From positions 2,790,001 to 2,854,000 of the forward strand of contig JAJHTX010000005.1 in the NCBI GenBank assembly GCA_032164295.1: DNA of 64,000 nt, read 5' to 3'. The notes under the pieces were generated by a model, which was not told the origin of the DNA, made no database searches, and worked only from the letters and a program-made list of their open reading frames with translations. The DNA comes from Inonotus obliquus. Lineage: Eukaryota; Basidiomycota; Agaricomycetes; Hymenochaetales; Hymenochaetaceae. The translations under genes were made by a program, and so were the position numbers. The stretch's first letter is position 1; each line of letters begins with the position of its first letter. This document shows, piece by piece, positions 34,165 to 45,355 of this stretch.

Positions 34165-34943
34165 GTGAGAGTTCACGTGCTATCTGAACGTCGAGTCGAT
34201 CGACGTTGCATGTCTGGTGTACCGCGTTCCCTTTGTGAGTATATCAGTTTAATCGAGTTGTACCCGACGCATGCTATCTTTGGGTATTATCTGGACAATA
34301 ATCAACGTCTAGTCCCTTTTGACGTCGGAATTTACTTCGACGATCCACACCACTTCCATCGCATACTCATTTCTTGGATACCAACATTTTGTATTGACGA
34401 ACTGTGGACACCAACGTTGAACGAATATTCCTCTCATCTCAAACAATAATCAAACTGGCTCCTCAACGTCGTAAGCGTCAACCTTACCGTAAACCTAAAT
34501 CATACGTCATCAAGTTCAATTGGCTTGACTACGATCCAAACAACATCATTGTGAGAACCGACGCAGCTGGATGTTGTCACCCTATTAAACTCAGATACCG
34601 TCCCCAACGACCAGTCATTGAAGTCAAACAAGAGGAAGTCGAAGTAAAGCGGGAAGAGTTTGACGTCAAGGTCGAAGTCAAGGAAGAACCCTTTTGATCG
34701 GTCGACGTTACCAAAGTGACTCTAACACAAGAACAGTTAGACGCGCTTCTGACAGGTGCTGTCTTAGACGAGCAAGACAGAGCCCTTGTCACTCGAAGGA
34801 ATGGCGAAAGAGTAGCTGCTTGGTGGTCGGAGACAAACAAAGCTTGGGTGTCGTGGGAGACTGACGAACATAAAAGTATCTTCAAGTGGTCAAAACCGAA
34901 GACTCCAACATCGTCAACGTCTGCCCCTACACCGCCCATTTGA
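34165..34943 (+). pseudogene. Leader ORFs upstream of G1 gag
   Basis: Three short open frames (34165-34449, 34404-34697, 34716-34943) lie between the 5' LTR and gag. The second is basic then Glu/Lys-rich (repeated VKxEE). The third has LTQEQLDALLTGA and ERVAAWWSETNKAWVSWE, which look like real protein. They may be parts of one disrupted N-terminal gag-like ORF. I recognise no family. Confidence 0.4.
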
Positions 34944-35027
34944 TCTCCCGCTCCCTCGTCACCGTCCTTACCCTCAACGTCAACTGCATTCAGATTACGA
35001 AGAGTCCCTTCAAATTCTCAAACGACA

Positions 35028-36086
35028 ATGTCGTCATTCATGGCTGACCAACTAAAAGACTTCGCCCTCCTGGTTGCGACGGCAATGGCTACCCAAAACA
35101 AAGTGACTAAGTTGTCGACGATGAAAGATCTCGGGATCACACTGCCGACGCCCTTCACAGGAGGTAAGGACTACCTCCGATTCTGTCGGGAATGTTTGGC
35201 GTACATAAGCGCCGACGACACCAATTCGATCTTCGTCACAGACAAGAAGAAGATCTCGTTCATTCTTTCGTACATGAAGGATGGAATGGCGTCGACGTGG
35301 GCCCAAAATTATTACAACGGAATAACGGATGCAAAGGGAGCAATTAAGATTGTCGACGCCTTTGAAAAGTTTCTCGAAAAGCTCGACCAGTCGTTCAAGG
35401 ACCCAGGAGAAAAGGATCGAGCCTACATACGATGGGCAGAAATGCGTCAAGGAAACGCTGACGCTGGCGTCTTCCTAGCGAACTTTGAAATAGCGATGAG
35501 CCAGGCAGGAATTGCGACGAGCGACATCAATGTCGTCCTCCCACAATTAAAGAAAGCTCTTCGAGAAGAAGTCGCAACCGCAATCATCCGTCTCCCCACC
35601 ACACCAACAATGTACGACACTATGAAGTCGTACGCGATTGCATTCAATGCGAAAGAACAAGAAGTTCGTCAGCTAAGATGACAAAACACACCAGCAGCAC
35701 CGCCTCCGCATCGACAAACCCTCCAGCTGGCACCACAAAGACCAACACTGTTTGATCTGTCGCATGGTGACAAGAAAGATTTGACAGGCATCACATTCGG
35801 AGGACAGGGCGAACCAATGCAGGTCAGCCTCCAACGTCTTCATCGAGATGGAGTGTGTTGGGAGTGCGGCAAGCCTGGGCACATAGCCAGGTTCTGCAAG
35901 ACGCCGAAAACCCCACAAGCCGTCCGAGCAGTTGTCGCTGAGCTCTTCGACGAGATGAAGGAACTACTCCGCAATGAATTGTTTGCGGAAGCTGACATAG
36001 CATCGGCAGCAGCGCGTAGGGTTGAAACAGAAGAGGTCGTCGATGAAAGTAATCCCGATGATGAGGATTTTTCAAACAGCCAGTAG
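35028..36086 (+). pseudogene. G1 gag (retrotransposon capsid and zinc knuckle)
   Basis: The frame runs from Met 35028 to TAG 36086 with one in-frame TGA (35679-35681) dividing it. The first part has the retrotransposon gag fold signals (PTPFTGGKDYLRFCRECLAY, SYMKDGMASTWAQNYY). The second part carries one CCHC knuckle, CWECGKPGHIARFC, at about 35857-35898. An acidic tail follows. Pol starts in another frame just after the stop, which suggests frameshifting in the live element. Confidence 0.85.
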
Positions 36087-36087
36087 A

Positions 36088-36962
36088 TGACGTCGATGTC
36101 TCTGGCTTAGATCTCTCGGACTATTCGCTACGGTTTCCAGATATTTATAATTCGTCAAATGTACCACTATTAGATGAGACGTCTGAAAATAAAACTGGTG
36201 ATTTAAAAAACCAAACCAAAAGCAAACAATCTGAAGAGAATGAACTCGACGATGATGACTTTGGGCTTCTCCTCGACGAACTCATCAAAGGCCCAGTTGT
36301 TAGAAAAGTGGAAGAGGAAAACAAGACCGGATATCGACAGGAGTTGGACCTATACGTCGATTTAATTCTTGATGATGGAAGAACGTTAGACACTCATGCA
36401 TTGATAGATTCGGGTTGTACAGACTCTTATATCGATGCTGGGTTTGTCAAACATTATCAGATTCCGACAAAGGAACTACCATATTCAACGAATGTCACGA
36501 ATGCTGATGGAATGGTAAATGAAGGAGGCAAGATGACACATTATGTCGAGCTTAACCTTCGAGTCGATAACCATGAGGAACGATTATGTCTACCTGTCCT
36601 TACCATTGCATTGACAAACCTGTTCCTTGGTTACTCATGGCTAAATAGACACAACCCGTCAATTGATTGGAAATGCGGACGCATTGACTTCGACAGCTGT
36701 CCTATAACATGCAAACAGCATGACACTCCAAAAGCTCGATACGTCATTCCTCAGCACAGGGAATCGTCATGGCCAGCATACTTGGATGAATATGCCAACA
36801 TCTTTAGTGAAGAGAACTTTGAACGGTTACCCGAACACAGGATATGGGACCACGTCATCGACCTTAAACCGGACTTCAAACCGTTGGATTGTAAGGTGTA
36901 TCCGTTAAACTTGAAGGAACGTGAGGAACTACACACCTTCATCGACGAAAACCTAAAGTCGG
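36088..36962 (+). pseudogene. G1 pol, part 1: aspartic protease and start of reverse transcriptase
   Basis: The frame is open from about 36088. An acidic linker leads to the protease with active site ALIDSGCTDSYID (about 36391-36429) and the downstream FLGYSWLNRHNPSIDW. The start of RT follows (HVIDLKPDFKPLDCKVYPLN). It is cut within the codon run LKSG-HIRKS by X2. The frame resumes at 38287. Confidence 0.9.
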
Positions 36963-38282
36963 TGAAGAGAACTACGTGCAGCTGAGCTCGGTATCAACCT
37001 CGGTATCCCATTCTACGCTTACCCCATGCTACGGTATGGTCCCATCTACACCTTCCAGTATCCACCAGCACACCTAGAGAAACCGTCAGTCCCATTTCTC
37101 AAGATACCGAACGCCGAGAGTACTGGTACCGAGCGCCAAGAAACCCGGTACCGAGAATACCAAGAGTACCGAGTGCCGAGAAACCCGGTACCGAGACAAA
37201 TTGACAATTCGACATGCTCTCATGACATGGATCAGACGTCTCCCTCTCTGGTATTCATTCCTGATGGTTGGACTATGCATGCCGGTTCTTTGGGGAAGCT
37301 CAGGGTCAGTATCTGTTAAGGTTTTCAGGTCCGGTACCACCAGAAACGTGTCGGTATCAATCAGCAGGGGCGCAGATCTCTTGTCCTGAGGACTTTTCAT
37401 CCAGGGGTACTATATGCTACATTTTCATTGGTATCTTGTCCTCCCTAACCCTTTCTTGTTGTCCCCCTGATGGCGCTGCAATGTTCACTTTCCTTGTTAC
37501 ATTTTTCTTCAGACTTTTCTTTGTTTTGATCTTCCTTTCTACTTTCTCCTTTTGGATTTATGAGCTAACTACGGTACAGTAGTATAAATATCTCCTCCTG
37601 TACGTAGTAGCTCTCCAGGTAATCTCAGGAGCTAGCCTCTAGCATGAGGGCTCGGGTTTCCTCACCCCCTTCTCAGTTCCTTCTCAGTCTTGTCTCGAGT
37701 TCCATCCCAGTCCCCTCCCAGTTCCGTCTCAAGTAAACCTCAGGAGTTAGCCTCCCGTGTGAGGGCTCAGGTTTGCTTCCCAGTCCAGTCGACACCTTCA
37801 TCCACCAGTCCCCTCCATTCAGTCCCTTGCTATACCACCCCGTGCTAGTTGTTTTCTTGCAGTACCGACGTGTACCGATGTTTTTCCCACGGTACCGACG
37901 TTTTGTTATCCTTTGTATTCTGCACGTCACCCTTTTGTTTCTGTACTGATCTTCTTGTTTGACAATATACCTTCACGTACCGACCCCTTTCTTTCTGTAC
38001 CGACCTGTACCGAGGTTTTTCCCACGGTATTAGACTATTGTTTTGCTGCGTTCTCTCTCATACCGACCTGTACCGAAGTTTTTCCCACGTTCTAAACTGT
38101 CCTTTTCATACCAGAAACACATACTCTTCGCTTCTGGCCCATCCATTCACTCCCCCTTTTCATAGACAACAAGTACCGTGACCGTACTGGTTAAGTACCG
38201 GCACGTATTAGCCCTCCCCCACTTAAAACCATACACCCCTCGTCTCGGTACCTCCGGTACCGGACACGATCTCGCACATTTA
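36963..38282. mobile_element. X2: 1.3-kb GGTACC-rich element inside G1 pol
   Basis: The element starts TGAAGAGAACTACGTGCAGC and ends TCTCGCACATTTA. TCGG lies on both sides (36959-36962 and 38283-38286). Removing it and one TCGG restores the RT frame. It is a direct repeat of 29671-30928. A TATA-like box (agtataaatat, about 37580) and many TACCG words are present; no long ORF is. It could be a solo LTR with unusual TG...TA ends, or another kind of non-coding element. Confidence 0.88.
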
Positions 38283-39167
38283 TCGGGTCATATACGTAAA
38301 TCATTGTCACCAATGGCATCCCCTTTCTTTTTTATTAAAAAGGCAGATGGTTCATTGCGAGCAATCCAAGATTACAGGAAGCTCAACGAAGGAACGATAA
38401 AGAACAAGTACCCATTACCACTCATTGGCGAACTCGTCGACAAGGTCAAAACGGCACGGTTTATCACGAAACTCGATGTCAGATGGGGATACTACAATGT
38501 CTGTATCAGAGAAGGCGATGAATGGAAAGCAGCTTTCAGAACAAATGAGGGATTATTCGAGCCCACCGTCATGTTCTTTGGCTTATGTAACACACCCGCA
38601 ACTTTCCAGACGTTCGTCAAGAACATTTTCCGGGACTTGATCGGATAAGGGAAAGTCGTCATTTATCTTGACGATATCCTTATCTTCTCAGACAACCAGG
38701 ACGAACATCGACGGCTGGTTAAACAAGTATTCAGTGTGCTGAGGGAGCATAGACTGTACTTAAAGCCGGCAAAGTGCGAATTCGAAGTGTCGACAGTGAA
38801 ATTCCTCGGTTACATCCTCGGTAATGGTGAAGTACGCATGGATCCAGCAAAGATTGACGCTGTCGCAAAATGGCCTCTTCCAAAGGACAAGAATCAGCTA
38901 CAGCAATTTCTTGGACTAGGCAACTGGTTGCAACGATTCGTCAAAGGATACAGCGCTATTGTCAGACCGTTGAATCGACTGACTGGAGACGTCTCTTGGG
39001 AATGGACTTCCACTGAACAAGAAGCCTTCGAAGAAATCAAGAAGAGGTTAACAAGTGCTCCCGTCTTGACGATTCCGAATGACGATGATCCTTTCCGAGT
39101 AGAAACCGACGCATCAGACTTTGCGACTGGAGGAATATTACTTCAGGAGCAAGGAGGTGTGTGGAAG
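38283..39167 (+). pseudogene. G1 pol, part 2: reverse transcriptase and start of RNase H
   Basis: RT resumes with [20 protein letters not shown] and [18 protein letters not shown], and has [14 protein letters not shown]. The catalytic YLDDIL is at about 38662-38679. An in-frame TAA (38646-38648) precedes it. The thumb (KFLGYILGNGEVRMDPAKI) and RNase H start (VETDASDFATGGILLQEQ) follow. The frame is cut at 39167 by solo LTR Y2. Confidence 0.9.
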
Positions 39168-39666
39168 TGTTAGGACGGACGAGGTGGCGGTGCACACTCG
39201 AGGCCTGTTCTCACAAAGGTTGTCTAGTGACAACCTCTATTGCATCTTGGGGAAGTACACAGTCATTGGCGACGTACGTCTAAGGTGGTAAACCTTGAGT
39301 AATGTACGCGTCTAGGAACAGTATACGACTAAGACATCGTGGTGGTAAGTAGAAGAGTCGAGTGGGGAAGACGAGACAAGATCTATCTACTTATATACAC
39401 ATGAGACGTGGGAGGGTATTACTCTAAGAGGGTGCTGCGCAGCAGCATAACAATATAAACAAACAGACAACGGGGGCCGACGAGTCAGCAAGAATGAGTA
39501 AGGGTAAGTAAGCGTTGTCGGGGTTGGGGCGGAATTAGTAATGCAGTATTAGTAATGTATCGGGATGGGACGGAGGGAGTCATAAGGTATTAGTAATGAA
39601 AGGTAATTAGTAATGTAATAGAATATGAAAAATAAGAAAAGACGAAAAAGGAAAAGCATTCTTACA
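39168..39666 (-). mobile_element. Y2: solo LTR inside the G1 RNase H
   Basis: On the minus strand this 499-bp unit starts TGTAAGAATG and ends GTCCTAACA. It is flanked by GGAAG (39163-39167 and 39667-39671). It is the inverted relative of Y1 (46029-46587) but has only one copy of the CTTACCACCACGATGTCTTAG block, so it lacks the 59-bp intron-like unit. Removal restores the RNase H frame (GGVWKVVAYRSQ). Confidence 0.92.
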
Positions 39667-41233
39667 GGAAGGTGGTCGCTTACAGGTCGCAAACTTTGTC
39701 AACAGCAGAACAGAATTACCAGATCTACGACAAGGAGCTTCTTGCAGTCGTCCAAGCGCTAACGGAGTGGAGACACTACCTCCTAGGCACTAAACATCCT
39801 GTTGAACTCTGGACAGACCATGCAAATCTGACATATTTCCGAAAGCCTCAGGATCTAAACCGTCGACAAGCCCGTTGGTCGCTTTTCCTGTCAGAATTCG
39901 ATTTCATGTTCGTTCACAAGCCAGGAGCAACGATGACAAAAGCTGATGCACTCTCCCGTCGGTATGATTACGACGAAGGAAAGGAGGATAACCAGGGGCT
40001 GATGTTGTTGAAGAAAGAATGGTTTAAGGCACGGGCCATGGTGGAAACTTCGCAAACGACACTGGAACAACGGATTAAGGATACAGGCAATGGTTTGGAC
40101 CCTAGGCTGGATGGTCAACTGGTCGTTCCTATAGAACTCGTTGGAGACATCCTAAAAGAATATCACGAACTCCCGTTGGCTGGACATCCAGGACAGACGA
40201 AGACATGGAGATCTGTTGGTCAGAAATACTGGTGGCAAGGTTTGATCCAAGATGTCGTTAAATACGTCAAAGGATGCGACATTTGTCAGAGAACCAAACC
40301 GTCTAGGCAACCTAAAAGACGTACGTTACATCCACACGATGTCCCTGAAGGTCCATGGCAGACGATTTCTGTCGATTTCATTGGTGAACTCCCTGAATCG
40401 AACGGCTACAATGCAATCTGTGTCATCGTTGATAAGTTTTCGAAACAGATACATGCGGTCCCAACGACGACAAAGATAATGGCTCAAGGAACAGCGAAAC
40501 TATACCGAGACAACGTCTTCAGACTACATGGACTTCCGAAGAAGATCGTCCATGACCGAGGAGCTCAATTCGACGCCGACTTTATGAAAGAACTGTACAA
40601 GCTACTTCATATCGAAGGAAATCCATCGACGGTGTATCATCCTCAAACTGACGGACAAACAGAACGAGTTAATCAAGAACTCGAACTGTACCTGAGGATG
40701 TATGTTAACCATTGACAGTCGGATTGGTGGGAATGGCTAGCCCTTGCAGAGTTCGCGTACAACAATTGAGAACATTCGTCGACCAAGATGTCTCCTTTCT
40801 TCGTTAATACCGGTCTTAACCCTCTCGATCCAGGAACAATCCATACGACGTCCAATAATCTGTCAATGGAAGAATTCGCTAAAGAACTCAAACAAGCACA
40901 TTCTCAAGCAAAAGACAACCTGGTGAAGGCAAACAACGTGATGAAAAAGGTGCATGATCGACAAGCGGCTGATGTCGTAGAATACATGGTTGGAGATAAG
41001 GTTATGCTGGAAGGACAAAACATCACTATGGTCAGGCCCACTCGAAAGTTCGTGGATAAATGGTACGGTCCATTCGACGTCATAGAAAAGGTTGGAGCAG
41101 CTGCATACAAACTAAAGCTGCCTAAGACATGGAAGAAGGTACATCTGGTTTTCAATGAAGTACTTCTCAAGCCATACGTCAAACCAACTTTCGAAGGACA
41201 GAAGAAACCGCCTCCGCCTCTGCCAGAACTCGT
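39667..41233 (+). pseudogene. G1 pol, part 3: RNase H and integrase
   Basis: RNase H continues with QIYDKELLAVVQALTEWRHY and LWTDHANLTYF. The integrase zinc region has HELPLAGHPGQTKTW and CDICQRTK. The catalytic core has VDFIGELP, HDRGAQFDADF and YHPQTDGQTERVNQELE. Two TGA stops (about 40714 and 40768) lie in the core, the first where the family has Trp (NHWQSDW). The C-terminal GPY/F-like part reads RKFVDKWYGPFDVIEKVG. S1 splits the link to the chromodomain. Confidence 0.9.
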
Positions 41234-42799
41234 TGAAAGGATTGTGCTGAAATTTTGATTCGATTAGGAACGCCGATCGAAACTACCCCGGATGGGACCG
41301 GTTAATTTCACTGGCCGGAGACGATCAGGATCGACAGCGAGAAGCGAAGAACACGCGAATCTAATACAATCCGAAGCCGACGATCAAGAAGCATCGGCTA
41401 GCAACGCTAATCCCGACGATCACACTAAACCTTCGCAAACGATGCAACAAGTACAGCAACCTCCAACAGCTTGCTATAAATGCAGAAGAGTGCAACAGAT
41501 CATCGAAGACCTACACAAGATAATACTACGGGAGGCAATGGGCATGTTAACATATCATGTGTCCAGCGAACGAGCAACAGCTTATCGAGAATACCACAAT
41601 CCCCCGGAGGTCATTCGAAATCGCACGAGGTCAACAATAGCAATGGATACGGCAATAGGCATGCAACCAAAGACGCACTGGACAATAGTAGGAATCCACG
41701 ACATATTAGCACTCGAGTGCCCAAGCACATTTGTGGAGATCAGTGCAGACTATGTTACGAACCGCCGCTCACCGATAACAGCGGCATGGGTTGCAAACAC
41801 ACTCAGGGAACTATGGGCATACTGCAAAGCTATTCGACTACAAGGAGACCTATACCTAGGCTGGAGAATACCTTCGAACGATACTCGACGAAGTGTACGG
41901 CTACTCATCGCCATAGGCACATACGTTAAACCACCTTGGTTTCCCCACGATGATATCCGATGTCGAATCACACTTGACGGCCCCGAACAAGAGTCCCGAG
42001 GCGACAAGCAAATCACAGCCTTCATAGCCCCAGATGCTATACAACGGAACCCCGACGGAATTCCTTAAATGCACGAGCAACTGCGGACGAGCGAACTTTA
42101 ACTACGGCGCAGCCATGCAAAACCAATGGCATACGAACACGCATTCAATGACTCACTCACTGACTCACTCTATGCACAGGGCGCAGCACAAGGCCGACCC
42201 CGAGCATAGGTTTCAATTCAGTTCAAGTCAAGATGAGTCAACGCCGAGTCATCGCCTTGCACAGGGCGCAGTCGATGAGTCAATCCGCAGCAGAACAATA
42301 GGAATACCGCACGAGTTTGGAAGCTAGAATAACGAATCAGATCGAGAGTAGGAACTACGGAGCGTAGGAAGTGGTCCGTCCACAACATGAGGAAAAGGTA
42401 TAAATAGTTGTAGACTTAGACCGTAGCTCCCGATCTTTCTTTCGATCGTCTTGTACATCGAGTCCTCTTAGGCATCTAGCTTCTAATCTGAAGACCACCT
42501 AATCTGCTTAACCTCTCTTACTCTACGGCGTGGAACGATTGATTAGTCGTCCACCGACTAGGGAAGCTTACGAACGGCAGTCGATACTGTCCTACTAGTC
42601 TGTCAACGAGGTTGAGGCCCGACTTGATCAGCTAAACGAAAACGTCCGAGGCAACGCCTAGTATACTTGGGAATCTGCCCTGCTTGTGAAAACCGAGTAG
42701 GCTCCGGAAACTCTTAGAAAAGCATCGCCGAATCCGTAACACTGAGGCCGTCCTATTGTGGTTACTGTATAGTCCCATTAGGGCGAGCGTTTTCTAACA
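41234..42799 (+). mobile_element. S1: LTR-like TG...CA element carrying one ORF
   Basis: This 1566-bp unit starts TGAAAGGATT and ends TTTTCTAACA. It is flanked by CTCGT on both sides (41229-41233 and 42800-42804). Removing it joins integrase to the chromodomain in frame ([12 protein letters not shown]). No inner terminal repeat is seen, so the whole unit behaves like a solo LTR. It holds a 258-codon ORF from base 59, then a TATA box (ggtataaatag, about 42399), then about 390 bp to the end. It belongs to the same class as S2. Confidence 0.85.
41292..42068 (+). CDS. S1-encoded ORF of unknown function
   Basis: This encodes 258 aa, open from the first ATG of the element. The N-terminus is basic then polar (about residues 1-60). 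CYKC (about 63-66) starts a possible metal site, followed by a helix-like IILREAMGMLTYH. Then come KTHWTIVG, ITAAWVANTLRELWAYCKAI and LYLGWRIPSNDT. No known retroviral or cellular domain was recognised. The S2 ORF shares C-x2-C, [IL]LREA/ILEDA and HW[TS] landmarks in order, which suggests distant homology. It lies upstream of the element's TATA box, so its transcript would start in the flanking DNA or from another promoter. Confidence 0.55.
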   Translation: MGPVNFTGRRRSGSTARSEEHANLIQSEADDQEASASNANPDDHTKPSQTMQQVQQPPTACYKCRRVQQIIEDLHKIILREAMGMLTYHVSSERATAYREYHNPPEVIRNRTRSTIAMDTAIGMQPKTHWTIVGIHDILALECPSTFVEISADYVTNRRSPITAAWVANTLRELWAYCKAIRLQGDLYLGWRIPSNDTRRSVRLLIAIGTYVKPPWFPHDDIRCRITLDGPEQESRGDKQITAFIAPDAIQRNPDGIP

Positions 42800-42804
42800 C
42801 TCGT

Positions 42805-42988
42805 TGACGGTGATGAAGAATACAAAGTCGACGAAATCCTGGATTCACGAGAACATCGAGGAAAGCTTCAATTCCTCGTCAAATGGAAGGGTTACGACGA
42901 AACCACTTGAGAACCACGCAATAATCTCATTCCAAACTCCAATGAGGTTATCGATGACTTCTACAAGGCACACCCAGGTGCTCCCTGA
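42805..42988 (+). pseudogene. G1 pol, part 4: chromodomain
   Basis: The frame reads [20 protein letters not shown] then KWKGYDETT, with a TGA (42908-42910) exactly where the family has the Trp of WEPRNNL. It ends with a natural stop at 42986-42988. Chromodomains of this group read histone methyl marks and direct integration. This one is separated from integrase by S1 and is broken. Confidence 0.88.
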
Positions 42989-43669
42989 GCTTTCATCGCA
43001 TGAGGAATGAAGACCTTTAAACCGATCTTCCAATACACTGAGCCGGATTGTTCGAAGGGTTGGTCGGGACGCCCAACCTTGAAGGGGGGGTAATGTTACG
43101 ATGTCTTTTCCATTTCCTTTATATAGCCTTTCTTTTATTTTTCGTCAATGCATATTTACATTCCTTTAACCACATTCCTTACTTAATACATACGGGCTTA
43201 GCTAATTACAATCTATAACAACTTTATCCCGCCATTCCCTCTTATTCCTTTACCATTCTATTATTACTCATCCTCGCTGACTCATTCTTCTTCTTTCCGT
43301 TTAACCCAACGATGCTTACTCATCCTTACTCATTCTTGCTGACTCGTCGAGCCCCATTGTTTGTTTGTTCATATTTACTTGCTGCTAGACAGCATCTATT
43401 TAGAGTAGAACTTACCTGCGATCAAAGTGTATATAAGGCTGGATCAGAGAGTTAGGGATTCCCCACTCTCTTGTTCTAGTACTATCACCTACGTCGCAGG
43501 TAAGCCGTACCAATACCTGTACCTTAGTTAGACGTGCTAATCTAGTACTATCACCTACGTCGCAGACTACGGTCTTTTGTGATTTAGTGGTAGTGTCAGA
43601 AGAAATTGACTTATTTGGCATGCAGATCCAGAGACGCTACAACCTGATAAATTCCCACGATCATCAGAC

Positions 43670-44479
43670 ATGGAAAGACAATTCGATCGAACATATTATA
43701 CATGCACACGCTATTGTCCCTGGGGCTCGACATTACCAGGACAAATCAATACACCAATATGCAGGTTCTGTGAGTGGGCACATGAGGAAGCATGGATACT
43801 ACAGACATGGATACTCGAGGACGCAGTCAACTATATGCTTCGACATGAACCTTACTCAATTCGAACCAACCACCATTGGTCAACGGTTGCAGAAACAACT
43901 CAACCATTGTTCACACCTACACTAAATGCATACTTGCACGAAGTTACGGTTTGGTCAGGAAGGGGGTTACACTACATTGCAAATGCAGGTGTAATAGCAT
44001 GGACAAGAAGATCGATACATTCCCAGCTATGCCGACGAGTGGCAATACAACTCGACTGGCCAGTACATGCGGAAGCTACAAGAGAACATCAAGCACTACG
44101 CAATAATCTATTTGGCAACATAGTGGCACGATGGAAATCGGAGCAGAATCAACTACCGGGGATGATAGCATTGGAAATCTCTCAACCGAGGGAACGGATC
44201 AACGGGGCGATCTTAACCTTCATCATGGAAGGAATCAATGGCGATCAGGTGCAAGGAACGGAGATACGGATACCCGACGGATATCGCCGAGCGACGATCT
44301 GGCGGACTGGGTTACCTGCCATAGTACAGGCAGAACCATATAGGCCCACCGCTCCGGTGATTGATAATCGAGCTAATCCTATTGAGGGAGGAAGCCCGAG
44401 TCAACCGAGACAGCCGAATGGCCCAGCAGCACCTGCAGAAGATAAAGACATGGCAGACTGTTCAAGTTGCTGCACATGA
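43670..44479 (+). CDS. S2-encoded ORF of unknown function
   Basis: This encodes 269 aa. The N-terminal part has possible metal-binding pairs, CTRYC (about residues 11-15) and CRFC (about 31-34). It is followed by ILQTWILEDAVNYMLRHE, NHHWSTVAE, HYIANAGVIAWTRRSIHSQL and a Pro-rich tail ending in SSCCT. It is intact. Landmarks match the S1 ORF at low identity. No enzyme motif was seen. Confidence 0.55.
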   Translation: MERQFDRTYYTCTRYCPWGSTLPGQINTPICRFCEWAHEEAWILQTWILEDAVNYMLRHEPYSIRTNHHWSTVAETTQPLFTPTLNAYLHEVTVWSGRGLHYIANAGVIAWTRRSIHSQLCRRVAIQLDWPVHAEATREHQALRNNLFGNIVARWKSEQNQLPGMIALEISQPRERINGAILTFIMEGINGDQVQGTEIRIPDGYRRATIWRTGLPAIVQAEPYRPTAPVIDNRANPIEGGSPSQPRQPNGPAAPAEDKDMADCSSCCT

Positions 44480-44831
44480 CATCATAAGAAACATTCGAGA
44501 AGGACTGACGCAGCAGTGCAGAAGGCACGGAGCTCCGCACAGCCACAGGACTGGCCGGTGATGGCATGATTGCTGTGCATTGACCAGGTATGAAGTCATA
44601 TCGAAAGTCCTAGAAAGATTGCGGGGAAGATCGGAGGTGCATCGCCACCCGATTGGAGATTGCAGGGTATCGGACAAGATAGGGGCTGTGCTTGGAAGAA
44701 TCAGAAGGCTGTGCCCGAGGGAGCCCGGGTAACTCAATAGATAGAAGCTTCGGGTATAAATAGGCCAAGCGAGGGTGGCTATGTCCCTCAGCAAAATTCT
44801 TCTGTACTAGTGAATACAAAGAAGCCCCGCA

Positions 44832-45355
44832 TGTTACGACGTCTTTTCTCTTTTCCTCATACGGCCATTCTTTCTATTCGTCGACGCATATTTACTTTCA
44901 TTTTAATCACGTTCCTTACTTAATCCCTACTGGCTTAGCTAATCACAATCTATAACAACTTTATCCCGCCATTCCCCTTCCTCTTCTTTCCCATTTTATT
45001 ATTCCTTCTTTTCTCGTCATGTGACTTCTATGCTTTGTGCAAAAATGCGATTTGCACAAAGTGTCTCTGTTTACCCTTGTTTATACTGTACAGTTTATGT
45101 AAAACCTTCCCGCGACGCCTGTGTATATAAGGCTGGACCAGAGAGTGATCGCTTCTTCACTCTCTTGTTCTAGTACTATCACCTACGTCGCAGGCAAGTC
45201 GTATCTTTCCTGTATATTATATATAGAAGTGCTAATCTAGTACTATCACCTACGTCGCAGACTCCGGTCTCTTGTGATTAAGTGGTAGCTTGTCTTCTTG
45301 CTCGTCGACGTCTCTGATCCTGTGATCGACGTCTCTGACTGCGCAAGGCGTAACA
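44832..45355 (+). mobile_element. Solo LTR of a G1-related family inside S2
   Basis: This 524-bp unit starts TGTTACGACG and ends GCGTAACA. The flanks are CCGCA and CCACA, a target duplication with one change. It keeps the paired 25-bp repeats, but here the joint reads GCAG|GCAAGT (a GC-AG intron-like unit). It is diverged from the G1 LTRs over its first half. Confidence 0.88.

Noticed and set aside
43670..44479. Reading the S2 ORF as gag of a truncated Gypsy element
   Set aside because: No gag major homology, no CCHC knuckle of the standard spacing, and it lies inside a unit with its own ends and target duplication.
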